64,000 bases of DNA from Pseudomonas sp. Os17 (lineage in GTDB: Bacteria > Pseudomonadota > Gammaproteobacteria > Pseudomonadales > Pseudomonadaceae): positions 127,501 to 191,500 of the forward strand of contig NZ_AP014627.1 in the NCBI RefSeq assembly GCF_001547895.1, written 5' to 3'. The notes below the pieces were generated by a model, which did not search any database, was not told where the DNA came from, and saw only the letters and a program-made list of their open reading frames with translations. The translations under genes were made by a program, and so were the position numbers. This document shows positions 30,003 to 39,030 of this stretch, in pieces (position 1 is the stretch's first letter; each line of letters begins with the position of its first letter).

Positions 30003-30863
30003 ATGAACGCCCCCTTGCCAGGCCACACGGCCAGCAATCCCACGGCCATCGCCGAAGCCCTGTTGGCGGTGGATCAAGTCAGCCTGGAATACCGCACCCC
30101 GCAGCGCGTGGTGCGGGCCACCCACCAGGTGAGTTTCGAAATTGATCCGGCCGATCGTTTTGTCCTGCTGGGGCCTTCGGGCTGCGGCAAGTCGACCCTG
30201 CTCAAGGCGGTGGCCGGATTCATCCAGCCCTGCGAGGGGGAGATTCGCCTGCAAGGCCAGCGCGTCAGCCAGCCCGGGCCGGACCGCATCGTGGTGTTTC
30301 AGGAGTTCGATCAACTGCCACCCTGGAAAACCGTGAAGCAGAACGTGATGTTTCCCCTGCTGGCGTCCAACACCCTCGGTCGTCGCGAAGCCGAGGAGCG
30401 CGCTCTGCATTACCTGGAAAAAGTCGGGCTGGCAGCTTTTGCCGATGCCTACCCGCACACGCTGTCCGGTGGCATGAAGGCCCGCGTGGCAATCGCCCGG
30501 GCCCTGGCCATGCAACCGAAGATCTTGCTGATGGACGAGCCCTTCGCTGCCCTCGACGCCCTGACCCGGCGCAAGATGCAGGAGGAGTTGCTGCTGCTCT
30601 GGGAGGAGGTGCGCTTCACCTTGCTGTTCGTCACCCACTCCATCGAGGAGGCGCTGGTGGTGGGCAATCGCATTCTTTTGCTGTCGCCCCATCCGGGGCG
30701 GGTGAGGGCGGAGGTCCACAGCCACCAGTACGACCTGCAAAGCCTTGGCGGCGTGGCTTTCCAGCAGACGGCACAGCGTATTCATCGCTTGCTGTTCGAT
30801 GAAGGCCAGGGGCCTGACACCGAAACCGAACTGGATTTCGCCGATATCCGCATCGCCTATTGA
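30003..30863 (+). CDS. ABC transporter ATP-binding protein, sulfonate/taurine type (SsuB/TauB-like)
   Basis: This is the ATPase of the importer. The 286-aa protein shows Walker A GPSGCGKST (57-65), the Q-loop (Q100 in VFQEFDQLPPW), signature LSGGM (154-158) and Walker B LLMDEP (175-180). The FDQLPPWKTV wording after the Q-loop is typical of the nitrate/sulfonate/taurine subfamily. ATG 30003 is chosen as the start because it follows the previous stop by 5 nt with GGGAG upstream; the open frame itself extends further up. It is co-transcribed with its neighbours. Confidence 0.93.
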   Translation: MNAPLPGHTASNPTAIAEALLAVDQVSLEYRTPQRVVRATHQVSFEIDPADRFVLLGPSGCGKSTLLKAVAGFIQPCEGEIRLQGQRVSQPGPDRIVVFQEFDQLPPWKTVKQNVMFPLLASNTLGRREAEERALHYLEKVGLAAFADAYPHTLSGGMKARVAIARALAMQPKILLMDEPFAALDALTRRKMQEELLLLWEEVRFTLLFVTHSIEEALVVGNRILLLSPHPGRVRAEVHSHQYDLQSLGGVAFQQTAQRIHRLLFDEGQGPDTETELDFADIRIAY

Positions 30864-30896
30864 GCCGTCAGGCCACCGTTCAACGAGGAACGCCCG

Positions 30897-31763
30897 ATGA
30901 GCCAGTCATCCCCCGTGCGCGAAGAATACGAAGTTGTCCTGCAACCCTTGCTGCAAGTCCCGCTGGAGCGAGAGCTGCCCCTGGGCCAGCGTCTCTGGCA
31001 ACAGGGCTGGCTGCGCAAGGGCCTGATCCTGATCCTTTTGGCGCTGCTGTGGGAGGCCGTGGCCCGCTACCAGAACAACGACCTGCTGCTGCCCAGCTTT
31101 GTGCAAACCGCCAGCGCCCTATACCAGGGCCTGCTCAGCGGCGAATTGCTGGGCAAGGTGGGCATTTCCCTGGTGGTGCTGCTCAAGGGCTACCTGATCG
31201 GCATTGTCCTGGCCTTTGCCCTGACCACCCTGGCGGTGTCGACCCAGTTCGGCCGCGACCTGCTGAGCACCCTGACCTCGATGTTCAACCCGTTGCCGGC
31301 CATTGCCCTGCTGCCCCTGGCGCTGCTGTGGTTCGGCCTGGGGCAGAACAGCCTGATCTTCGTGCTGGTGCATTCGGTGCTCTGGGCCCTGGCCTTGAAC
31401 ACCTACGCCGGGTTTCTCGGCGTCTCGGAAACCCTGCGCATGGCCGGGCGCAACTACGGCCTCAAGGGCCTGCGCCTGGTGCTGTTCATCCTGATCCCGG
31501 CGGCGCTGCCGTCGATCCTGGCCGGGCTGAAGATCGGCTGGGCCTTCGCCTGGCGCACCCTGATCGCCGCCGAACTGGTGTTCGGCGCCACCAGCGGCAA
31601 GGGCGGCCTGGGCTGGTACATCTTCCAGAACCGCAACGAGCTGTACACCGACAAGGTCTTTGCCGGGCTGGCGGTGGTGATCCTCATCGGCTTGCTGGTG
31701 GAAAACCTGATCTTCGACACCCTGGAGCGGATCACGGTGAAACGCTGGGGCATGCAACGCTGA
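30897..31763 (+). CDS. ABC transporter permease, sulfonate type (SsuC-like)
   Basis: This is the inner-membrane permease of the importer. The 288-aa protein has about six TM segments and the coupling-helix region around GVSETLRMAGRNYGLKGLRL, the permease motif that contacts the ATPase. A cytoplasmic N-terminal extension of about 40 residues precedes the first helix. It is the last gene of the operon: the ATPase gene ends 33 nt upstream, and a REPIN follows 27 nt after its stop. Confidence 0.92.
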   Translation: MSQSSPVREEYEVVLQPLLQVPLERELPLGQRLWQQGWLRKGLILILLALLWEAVARYQNNDLLLPSFVQTASALYQGLLSGELLGKVGISLVVLLKGYLIGIVLAFALTTLAVSTQFGRDLLSTLTSMFNPLPAIALLPLALLWFGLGQNSLIFVLVHSVLWALALNTYAGFLGVSETLRMAGRNYGLKGLRLVLFILIPAALPSILAGLKIGWAFAWRTLIAAELVFGATSGKGGLGWYIFQNRNELYTDKVFAGLAVVILIGLLVENLIFDTLERITVKRWGMQR

Positions 31764-31790
31764 GCGGCCTCGTGCGCCAGACCCCTCGAC

Positions 31791-31872
31791 TGTAGGAGCG
31801 GGCTTGCCAGCGAAGGCGTCCTCAAGGGCGATGCAAGGTTTGAAGCCATTCGCCGGCAAGCCGGCTCCTACG
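31791..31872. repeat. REPIN between permease and LysR genes
   Basis: Arm 31791-31816 (GTAGGAGCGGGCTTGCCAGC) and inverted arm 31847-31872 (TTCGCCGGCAAGCCGGCTCC) flank a 30-nt spacer. It occupies the space after the ABC operon. Confidence 0.85.
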
Positions 31873-31977
31873 CGGGTAGTGGGTTTACGGGGCAGGATTG
31901 ATCTCCCGCATTTTTCTGGACGGCGAGCCTGCTAGCATTGCGTGCAGATCAATCTTGATCGGCCATGAGTGCTCAGC

Positions 31978-32904
31978 ATGCAACTTCCGGACATGAACCT
32001 TCTGGTGGCCCTCGATGCCCTGCTCGACGAGGGCAGCGTGGTCGGCGCCGCACGGCGCATGAACCTCAGCCCGGCGGCCATGAGCCGGACCCTGACACGA
32101 ATCCGCGACGCCCTCGGCGATCCGGTGCTGGTGCGCGCCGGGCGTGGCCTGGTGCCCACCCCCAAGGCGCTGGAGCTGCGCAGCCAGGTGCGTGATCTGG
32201 TGGAGCAGGCGGCGCTGCTGTTTCGCTCGGCGGATCAGGTCGACCTGTTGACGTTGCGCCGGCGCTTCAACGTGCGCGCCAACGACTTTTTCATCGGCGT
32301 CTACGGCGGGCGCCTGATCGACACGCTGGAGCGTCAGGCACCGTTGTGCGAGCTGCGCTTCGTGCCCGAAGGCGACGGCGACGATGAGGCCCTGCGGGAA
32401 GGGCGGATCGATCTGCGAATCAGCAACACCCGGCCGCTGACCCCGGAAGTGAAGGTGCAGAACCTGTTCACCACCGCCTTTGTCGGCCTGGTGCGGGAAG
32501 ATCATCCGTTGCTCGACGAAGAGATCACCGCCGAGCGCTTTGCCGCGTTCCCCCATATCAGCATGTCGCGCCGCGGCATTGCCCGCGGACCGATCGACGC
32601 GGCCCTGGCGGAGCAGGGTCTTGAGCGCCGGGTGTCGCTGATTGCCCCGAGCTTTCATGCGGCCATGTTCATGCTGCCGGATTCGGACCTGATCCTGCCG
32701 GTGCCCCAGGAAACCCTGCTCAGTGTCTCGCGCCTGGGCTTGCGCCTGCGCTCGTTCGTGCTGCCGATTTCTCTGCCGACCCTGGTCCTGACCCAGGCCT
32801 GGCACCCGCGCTACGACAAGGACCCGGCGCACAAATGGTTCCGTGAAACCCTGCGCAGTTCCTGCCAGGCCACCTGGCAGGAAGCCCAGCCTGCCACCTT
32901 GTAG
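31978..32904 (+). CDS. LysR-family transcriptional regulator
   Basis: This DNA-binding regulator of 308 aa has an N-terminal winged HTH (about 4-62, with SVVGAARRMNLSPAAMSRTLTR as scan and recognition helices) and a C-terminal effector domain. It precedes the DHA2 efflux genes on the same strand, separated by two REPINs, and may control them; this is inference. ATG 31978 is preferred over GTG 31969, which would add three residues. The stop codon TAG is the TAG inside a REP palindrome, suggesting that the element defines the present 3' end. Confidence 0.9.
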   Translation: MQLPDMNLLVALDALLDEGSVVGAARRMNLSPAAMSRTLTRIRDALGDPVLVRAGRGLVPTPKALELRSQVRDLVEQAALLFRSADQVDLLTLRRRFNVRANDFFIGVYGGRLIDTLERQAPLCELRFVPEGDGDDEALREGRIDLRISNTRPLTPEVKVQNLFTTAFVGLVREDHPLLDEEITAERFAAFPHISMSRRGIARGPIDAALAEQGLERRVSLIAPSFHAAMFMLPDSDLILPVPQETLLSVSRLGLRLRSFVLPISLPTLVLTQAWHPRYDKDPAHKWFRETLRSSCQATWQEAQPATL

Positions 32905-33056
32905 GCGCCGGCTTGCCGGCGAAGCGATCTTGAGGGCCCCTTCGCTGGCAAGCCAGCTCCTACGGTGCATCTGCAATCTGCGTCGCCCCTGTGGGAGCCG
33001 GCTTGCCGGCGAAAGCGGTCTTGATGGCCTCTTCGCTGGCAAGCCAGCTCCTACGG
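32900..33056. repeat. Two tandem REPINs
   Basis: The first unit has arms 32900-32925 and 32938-32965, the second 32989-33016 and 33030-33056. Right arms share TTCGCTGGCAAGCCAGCTCC; left arms share CCGGCTTGCCGGCGAA. Left and right arms are inverted, and the two units are nearly identical, pointing to local duplication or repeated insertion. The first overlaps the LysR stop codon. Confidence 0.87.
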
Positions 33057-33170
33057 TCAATAGGGTTAATTGTTGCGTTTGACGCACTTATAAACTGTCG
33101 ATAAGTCAGTTTTCGTCAGCATTGGCTGTTCATAAACTGCTCTGGTTTTCTTGTCTGGAGCAGTATTTCC

Positions 33171-34715
33171 ATGAGTTCCCTCGCTGTCGCTGCGCCTGCT
33201 TCGGTTGAAGCCGCCAGTAAGCCGGCAGCCATTGCGCCGCCGGTGTTCGGGCCGCGGATCATCATCGGCCTGGTGGGTGTGCTGCTGGCGGTGCTGGTCT
33301 GCGGTCTCAACGAGATGGTGACCAAGATCGCCCTGGCGGATATTCGCGGTGCACTGTTCATCGGCTTCGACGAAGGCACTTGGCTGGTGGCCTGTTACAC
33401 CGCCACTTCGGTGGCGGCCATGGCGTTTGCGCCCTGGTGTTCGGTGACCTTTTCCCTGCGCCGTTTCACCCTGTGTGCCATTGCGCTGTTCACCCTGCTG
33501 GGGGTGCTGTGCCCCTTCGCCCCCAACTACCAGAGCCTGTTGCTGTTGCGCACCCTGCAAGGCCTGGCCGGGGGCGCGCTGCCGCCGATGCTGATGACCG
33601 TGGCCCTGCGCTTCCTGCCGGCCAACGTCAAGCTCTACGGCCTGGCCGGCTACGCCCTGACCGCCACCTTCGGCCCCAGCCTGGGCACGCCCCTGGCGGC
33701 ACTCTGGACCGAGTACGTGGGGTGGCAGTGGGCCTTCTGGCAGGTGGTGGCGCCCTGCCTGCTGGCCATGGTTGCGGTGGCCTACGGCCTGCCCCAGGAT
33801 CCGCTTCGCCTGGAGCGTTTCAAACAGTTCAACTGGCGGGGCCTGCTGCTGGGCTTCCCGGCGATCTGCATGCTGGTGATCGGCATTCTTCAGGGCAATC
33901 GCCTGGACTGGTTCCACTCGCCGCTGATCAGTGTGCTGCTGGGGGGCGGGCTGGTGCTCTTGGTGCTGTTTCTGATCAACGAATGGTCGCAGCCGATCCC
34001 GTTCTTCAAGCTGCAGATGCTCGGCATCCGCAACCTGTCCTTCGCCTTGCTGACCCTGGCCGGGGTGCTGGTGGTGCTGACCGCGGTGATCATCATCCCC
34101 TCGGCCTACCTGACCCAGGTCCAGGGCTATCGCCCGTTGCAGACGGCGCCGGTGATGCTGGTGATGGCCCTGCCGCAACTGCTGGCCCTGCCCCTGGTGG
34201 CGGCCCTGTGCAACTTGCGCTGGGTGGATTGCCGCTGGGTGCTGGGGATCGGCCTGGGCATGCTGGTGCTGTCCTGCCTGGGCGGCACGCACCTGACCGC
34301 GGCCTGGATTCGTGACGACTTCTATGTGCTGCAACTGCTGCAGATCTTCGGCCAGCCCATGGCGGTGCTGCCGTTGCTGATGCTTTCCACGGGCAGCATC
34401 ACCCCGCTGGAAGGTCCCTTTGCCTCGGCCTGGTTCAACACCGTGAAAGGCCTGGCGGCGGTGATCGCTACCGGGGTGCTGGATGTGCTGACCACCCACC
34501 GCCTGCATTTTCACTCGACGATGCTGGTGGACAGCCTGGGCAACTCGCCCCTGGTGGACGACCGGCTGGCCGGGCTGGCCCAGCGCCTGCACCAGCAAGC
34601 CGTGGTGCTGACGTCCGCCGATCTCTATTTCTGCATGGCGGGAGTGGCCGCTGCGCTGATCCTGCTGATTTTCTGGATGCCGACGCGGATCTATCCACCG
34701 CGGGCAGCCACTTGA
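33171..34715 (+). CDS. MFS efflux transporter, DHA2 (EmrB-like) family
   Basis: This is the inner-membrane drug:proton antiporter of a tripartite pump. The 514-aa protein has about 14 hydrophobic segments, and segment LLLLRTLQGLAGGALPPMLM corresponds to the family motif region with arginine and glycine. In DHA2 proteins the pattern DExxW near TM1-2 is seen here as FDEGTWLVACYTAT. It works with the adaptor 14 nt downstream and the outer-membrane factor beyond. Its substrate is unknown. Confidence 0.92.
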   Translation: MSSLAVAAPASVEAASKPAAIAPPVFGPRIIIGLVGVLLAVLVCGLNEMVTKIALADIRGALFIGFDEGTWLVACYTATSVAAMAFAPWCSVTFSLRRFTLCAIALFTLLGVLCPFAPNYQSLLLLRTLQGLAGGALPPMLMTVALRFLPANVKLYGLAGYALTATFGPSLGTPLAALWTEYVGWQWAFWQVVAPCLLAMVAVAYGLPQDPLRLERFKQFNWRGLLLGFPAICMLVIGILQGNRLDWFHSPLISVLLGGGLVLLVLFLINEWSQPIPFFKLQMLGIRNLSFALLTLAGVLVVLTAVIIIPSAYLTQVQGYRPLQTAPVMLVMALPQLLALPLVAALCNLRWVDCRWVLGIGLGMLVLSCLGGTHLTAAWIRDDFYVLQLLQIFGQPMAVLPLLMLSTGSITPLEGPFASAWFNTVKGLAAVIATGVLDVLTTHRLHFHSTMLVDSLGNSPLVDDRLAGLAQRLHQQAVVLTSADLYFCMAGVAAALILLIFWMPTRIYPPRAAT

Positions 34716-34729
34716 ACGAGAAGGTTTTT

Positions 34730-35800
34730 ATGACACTCCAGAGCAAAGACAAAATCGCCATCGCCGTGGTGACGGTGGCCGCCCTCGGCGCGCTGGCCTA
34801 TGTGGCCGCGCCGGGCCTGTTTGGCCGCTCCAGCGCGCAGAGCACCAACGATGCCTTCATCGCCGCCGACTACACCCTGGTGGCACCACGGGTGGCCGGG
34901 TTCATCAAGGAGGTGCTGGTGGAGGACAACCAGCAGGTCAAGGCCGGGCAACTGCTGGCGCTGATCGATGACCGCGACCTGCGGGCCGCGGCCCAGGCGG
35001 CGGATGCCGAAACCCTGGTGGCCAAGGCCCAGTTGCAGAACGCCCGAGCGACCCTGGATCGGCAGAGCTCGGTGATTGCCCAGGCCCAGGCGGCCTTGAG
35101 CGCGGCCCAGGCCGAGCGCGCCTTTGCCGAGCATGAGCTGAACCGCTACAACCACCTGGCCGGGGTCGGCGCCGGCACGGTGCAGAACGCCCAGCAAGCC
35201 AAGACCCGCATCGACCAGGCCAGTGCCCGCTTGGCCACCGCCACCGCGGCACTGGCGGCCGAGCGCAAGCAGGTGGAGATCCTCACCGCCCAGCGCGACG
35301 CCGCCGAAGGTGGCCTGAAACGGGCCCAGGCGGCCCTGGAAATGGCCAGCTACGAGCTGTCCTACACACGCATCGTGGCACCGGTGGACGGCATGGTCGG
35401 CGAGCGCGCGGTACGGGTCGGCGCCTATGTCACCCCGGGCAGCAAGATCCTCGCCGTGGTGCCCTTGCAGCAGGCCTATGTGCTGGCCAACTTCCAGGAA
35501 ACCCAGCTCACCGCCATGCATCCCGGGCAAACGGTGGAGGTGCGGGTCGACAGCTTGGGTGATGAGACCCTGCGCGGCCGGATCGAGAGCCTGGCACCGG
35601 CCACCGGTGTGACCTTCGCCGCGGTGAAACCGGACAACGCCACCGGCAACTTCACCAAGGTGGTGCAGCGCATTCCGGTGAAGATTGTCCTGGAGCCTAA
35701 CCAGCCCATGGCCGAGCGCCTGCGGGTCGGCATGTCGGTGGAGGCCAGCGTGGACACCCGCAGCTCGGCCACCAGCGCCCGCGAGGTGACTCAGCGATGA
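34730..35800 (+). CDS. HlyD/EmrA-family periplasmic adaptor of the DHA2 pump
   Basis: This membrane-fusion protein of 356 aa links the MFS transporter to the outer-membrane factor. One N-terminal TM helix (about 8-28), a lipoyl half-motif (VAGFIKEVLVEDNQQVKAGQ), a coiled-coil hairpin (about 80-190) and the second lipoyl half (RIVAPVDGMVGERAVRVG) are visible. ATG 34730 is chosen with GAGAAGG upstream; TTG 34712 would add six residues and overlap the MFS stop. It overlaps the next gene by ATGA. Confidence 0.92.
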   Translation: MTLQSKDKIAIAVVTVAALGALAYVAAPGLFGRSSAQSTNDAFIAADYTLVAPRVAGFIKEVLVEDNQQVKAGQLLALIDDRDLRAAAQAADAETLVAKAQLQNARATLDRQSSVIAQAQAALSAAQAERAFAEHELNRYNHLAGVGAGTVQNAQQAKTRIDQASARLATATAALAAERKQVEILTAQRDAAEGGLKRAQAALEMASYELSYTRIVAPVDGMVGERAVRVGAYVTPGSKILAVVPLQQAYVLANFQETQLTAMHPGQTVEVRVDSLGDETLRGRIESLAPATGVTFAAVKPDNATGNFTKVVQRIPVKIVLEPNQPMAERLRVGMSVEASVDTRSSATSAREVTQR

Positions 35801-37407
35801 GTAGCCTACGCCGCAAGCACAGACGCTCTGCGTGGCGAGGGAGCTTGCTCCCGCTGAGTTGCGCAGCAACCCCGGAACCCTCCGACGCCGTTGCCCCCGC
35901 CACTGGCGAAGGCGGTTTTGCGAGTGCTGCGCACTCGAGCGGGGGCAAGCTCCTTCGCCACGGGGGCCGTGCATTGCTGACACTGAGTGCGCTGGCACTG
36001 GCCGCCTGCAACGTCGGCCCGGATTTCCAGCGGCCCCAGGCGACCCAGGTCCAGGCCTGGTCGGTGCCTGCGCCAGGCGCCGCCAGCCGGGCGGTGGACA
36101 GCCCCATGCAGGAGCGCTGGTGGGAGGTGTTCAACGACCCGCAACTCTCGGCCCTGAGTCGTCGGGCCCTGAGCGACAACCTCGACCTGCAACTGGCCAG
36201 CAGCCGCTTGCAGCAGAGCCGGGCGGCGCGTCAGGTGATCAGCGCCGAGCGCTACCCGAGCACCTCGGCCAATGGCGGCTACGCACGCAAACGCAACAGC
36301 GCCGAAGGCCTGAACGACCCGTCGGGGAACAACGGCAAGTCGGCGTTCAATCTCTGGGAAGCGGGTTTCTCCGCGGCCTGGGAGCTGGATGTGTGGGGCC
36401 GGGTACGGCGTGAAACCGAGGCTGCCGACGCGACCCTGGAGGTGGCGGAAAACGATCGCCGTGGGGTGCTGCTGTCGGTGCTGGCGGAAACCGCCCAGGA
36501 CTACATCCAATTGCGGGGCGTACAGAACATCCTGGCAGTCACCGAGCAGAACCTGGAGGTCGCCCGACACAGCCTGAAGCTCTCGCAATTGCGTCTGGCC
36601 GACGGCGTGGCCACCGACCTCGACGTGGCCGAGGCCGCCGCCCAGGTGGCCACCATCGAGGCGCAACGGCCTTCGCTGCAACAGCGCCAGGCGCAGTTGA
36701 TCAATGCCCTGAGCCTGCTGCTGGGGGAGCCGCCCCAGGCCCTGCACCAGCAGCTGGCCAGTGCCGCCCCCGTGCCGCAACCGCCGTCTCGTGTGGCGAT
36801 CGGCCTGCCTTCGCAACTGGCCGAGCGGCGCCCGGATATCCGTCAGGCCGAGGCCCGGCTGCACGCGGCCACGGCCAGCATCGGCGTGGCCAAGGGCGAC
36901 TTCTATCCGCGCATTACCCTGTCCGGCAACGTCGGCTCCCAGGCCCTGCAATTGGCGGATTTCGGCACCTGGGGCTCGCGCCAGTTCGGCATCGGCCCGC
37001 AGTTCAGCCTGCCGCTGTTCGACGGTGGTCGCCTGCGGGGCATGCTCCAGCTGCGCGAGGCCCAGCAGCAGGAAGCGGCCCTGGCTTACCAGCAGACCGT
37101 GCTGCGGGCCTGGCATGAAATCGACGATCAGCTGACCCGTTACAACGCCAGTCAGTTGCGGCGCGACAGCCTGGCCGAGGCGGTGCGGCAGAACCAGATC
37201 GCCTTGCGTACCGCGCAGCAGCAGTACGTCGAGGGCGTGGTGGATTTCGTCAACGTTCTGACCGTGCAGGGTGCCTTGCTGGCCACTCAGGAGCAGTGGG
37301 TGGAAAGCTCCGCCGCGGTGTCCCTGGCCATGGTCGGGCTGTACAAGGCGCTGGGCGGTGGCTGGGAGTCGGTGTACCCGTTGCAGGTCGCCAGCCAGCG
37401 GCATTGA
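35797..37407 (+). CDS. NodT-family outer-membrane efflux lipoprotein with REPIN-expanded signal peptide
   Basis: This is the outer-membrane channel of the DHA2 pump. The 536-aa protein has two OEP domains, with repeat-type sequences such as ERRPDIRQAEARLHAATASIGVAKGDFYPR. The lipobox is LALAAC, but its cysteine is residue 71, far later than the usual 17-30. Residues 13-55 are encoded by a REPIN (35833-35960), so the n-region of the signal peptide has been lengthened by a repeat element. The downstream TTG would give a signal peptide without positive charge, so the long form is retained as the start, coupled by ATGA to the adaptor gene. Whether it is exported efficiently is unknown. Confidence 0.9.
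   Translation: MSSLRRKHRRSAWRGSLLPLSCAATPEPSDAVAPATGEGGFASAAHSSGGKLLRHGGRALLTLSALALAACNVGPDFQRPQATQVQAWSVPAPGAASRAVDSPMQERWWEVFNDPQLSALSRRALSDNLDLQLASSRLQQSRAARQVISAERYPSTSANGGYARKRNSAEGLNDPSGNNGKSAFNLWEAGFSAAWELDVWGRVRRETEAADATLEVAENDRRGVLLSVLAETAQDYIQLRGVQNILAVTEQNLEVARHSLKLSQLRLADGVATDLDVAEAAAQVATIEAQRPSLQQRQAQLINALSLLLGEPPQALHQQLASAAPVPQPPSRVAIGLPSQLAERRPDIRQAEARLHAATASIGVAKGDFYPRITLSGNVGSQALQLADFGTWGSRQFGIGPQFSLPLFDGGRLRGMLQLREAQQQEAALAYQQTVLRAWHEIDDQLTRYNASQLRRDSLAEAVRQNQIALRTAQQQYVEGVVDFVNVLTVQGALLATQEQWVESSAAVSLAMVGLYKALGGGWESVYPLQVASQRH
35833..35960. repeat. REPIN inside the coding sequence of an outer-membrane lipoprotein
   Basis: TGGCGAGGGAGCTTGCTCCC at 35833 and its inverted partner, GGGGGCAAGCTCCTTCGCCA ending at 35960, frame 88 nt of spacer. 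The arm matches a Pseudomonas REP type different from the intergenic REPINs in this window. Confidence 0.88.
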
Positions 37408-37436
37408 AAGGCGTTTTGCCTGGATTGAGAAAAAAG

Positions 37437-37455
37437 TGTAATGATAATTGCTCTC
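37437..37455 (+). promoter_or_regulatory. Candidate Fur box upstream of the FecI-like sigma gene
   Basis: TGTAATGATAATTGCTCTC matches 13 of 19 positions of the consensus GATAATGATAATCATTATC, including the unbroken TAATGATAAT core. It lies 22 nt before the start codon, where Fur-Fe would block transcription when iron is sufficient. Confidence 0.75.
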
Positions 37456-37477
37456 AATCATGTGTGCAGTTTGATTC

Positions 37478-37987
37478 ATGCCAGCCACCACTGACGGCAA
37501 CACCCAGCTCCATCGTCTGTATCAGGATCACCACGGCTGGTTGCAGGGCTGGCTGCGCAAGCGCCTGGGCGATCGCGAGCATGCGGCGGATGTGGCGCAG
37601 GACACCTTTCTGCGCCTGTTGCTGTCGGGGCGCTTTCCCGGGCAGCAGGAAAGCCGCAGTTACCTGGCGCAGATCGCGCGCAATCTGGTGATCGACCAGT
37701 GGCGCCGGGCACGCATCGAGCGCGCCTACCTGGACAGCATCGCCCACCTGCCGGAGCCGCAGACCCCTTCCCTGGAAAGCCGCGCGCTGATCCTGGAAAC
37801 CCTGATGCAGATCGACACCATGCTCGATCGCATGCCGGACAAGGTGCGCCAGGCCTTTGTCATGTCGCAGTTCGAAGGCTTGGGTTATGCGCAGATCGCC
37901 GAGCGCCTGGAGGTGTCCGTCAGTTCGGTGCAGAAGTACATGACCCGCGCGATCCAGGCCTGCTATCAGGTGCTTTACGCAGAATGA
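37478..37987 (+). CDS. FecI-like ECF sigma factor (iron starvation)
   Basis: This 169-aa extracytoplasmic-function sigma factor has region 2 at about 10-75 (ADVAQDTFLRLL, then RNLVIDQWRR) and region 4 at about 110-160 (QFEGLGYAQIAERLEVSVSSVQKYM). It is expected to direct transcription of the adjacent TonB receptor gene when the siderophore signal arrives through FecR. A Fur box precedes it. Its stop overlaps the FecR start by ATGA, so the two are translationally coupled. Confidence 0.94.
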   Translation: MPATTDGNTQLHRLYQDHHGWLQGWLRKRLGDREHAADVAQDTFLRLLLSGRFPGQQESRSYLAQIARNLVIDQWRRARIERAYLDSIAHLPEPQTPSLESRALILETLMQIDTMLDRMPDKVRQAFVMSQFEGLGYAQIAERLEVSVSSVQKYMTRAIQACYQVLYAE

Positions 37988-38937
37988 AACCCCATCAGGC
38001 CCCCATTGCCCCCAGCGTCGTCGAGCAGGCCAGCGAGTGGCTGATGTTGCATTGGGGCGGCGAACTGAGCCCGCAGCAGCGCGCGGCCTTCGAGGCCTGG
38101 CAACAGGCCGATCCCGAGCACCTGCGGGCCTGGCAACGCTTGCAGCACCTGCAACAGACCTTGCAAGGCGTACCGGAGCAGGGTGCCCATGTGCTGCTGG
38201 CCAAGGCCCCGGACCTGCAGCGCCGGGCGGCGTTGAAGCTGCTCGGCTTGCTGCTGGTGGCCGGTGGCAGTGGCTATCTGCTGCAAGGCAGCCAGCCCTG
38301 GCGCGCGACCTTTGCCGGGGAGCGCAGCGCCACCGGGCAGGTACGTCATTTGACCCTGAGCGACGGCAGTCGCCTGGACCTCAACAGTGCCAGCGCCGTC
38401 GATGTGCTGTTCACCGCCAGCGAACGGCGGATTCGCCTGATCCAGGGCGAGATCCTGCTGACCAGCGGGCATGACTCGTCGCGGCCGCTGATCGTTGAAA
38501 CCGCTGCCGGCGACATCCAGGCCCTGGGTACGCGCTTTGCCGTGTGCGAGCTGGGCGGCGGCACCCGGGTCGATCTTTACCAGGGCGCGTTGCGCGTCAG
38601 CCCGCGGCAGGCCCAGGCCCTGTACCTCAATGCCGGCGAGCGCCTGTGGTTCAGCGCTGATCGGGTTGCCCCCCGGCAAGTGGCCGAGGTCAATGCCAGC
38701 AGCTGGAGCGAGGGCCGGCTGATTGCCGAGCGCCAGCCCCTGGGGCAGTTCATCTCCGAGCTGGCGCGCTATCGACCAGGGGTGCTGCGCTGCGACGAGC
38801 AGGTGGCGGGCCTGTTGCTCACCGGCGTCTTTCCCCTGGCGGACAGCGACGCGGTGCTCGCGGCCCTGGAGCATGCGTTGCCGGTGCGGGCGCACGCGGT
38901 GACGCGCTACTGGGTGACCCTCAAGCCACGCGAGTAA
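37984..38937 (+). CDS. FecR-like anti-sigma factor / signal transducer
   Basis: This 317-aa inner-membrane regulator passes the siderophore signal from the receptor's STN domain to the sigma factor. The cytoplasmic DUF4880-type N-terminus (about 9-75, with SEWLMLHWGGELSPQQRAAFEAW) precedes one TM helix (about 82-100) and the periplasmic FecR domain (about 115-210, with LTLSDGSRLDLNSASAVDV). ATG 37984 overlaps the sigma gene stop. A 93-nt gap separates it from the receptor gene. Confidence 0.94.
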   Translation: MKPHQAPIAPSVVEQASEWLMLHWGGELSPQQRAAFEAWQQADPEHLRAWQRLQHLQQTLQGVPEQGAHVLLAKAPDLQRRAALKLLGLLLVAGGSGYLLQGSQPWRATFAGERSATGQVRHLTLSDGSRLDLNSASAVDVLFTASERRIRLIQGEILLTSGHDSSRPLIVETAAGDIQALGTRFAVCELGGGTRVDLYQGALRVSPRQAQALYLNAGERLWFSADRVAPRQVAEVNASSWSEGRLIAERQPLGQFISELARYRPGVLRCDEQVAGLLLTGVFPLADSDAVLAALEHALPVRAHAVTRYWVTLKPRE

Positions 38938-39030
38938 ATAAAAATCTGCCGGGCCGTTGTCGGTTCTGCCGAGCTGTTCGGGATACTCCATGAAAGCCGA
39001 TCAAGACGCATTCTCATGGGGAGTTCAGGA

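Noticed and set aside
33066..34598. 510-codon frame antisense to the MFS gene.
   Set aside because: Its translation is glutamine/histidine/arginine-rich low complexity, as expected opposite a hydrophobic protein gene.
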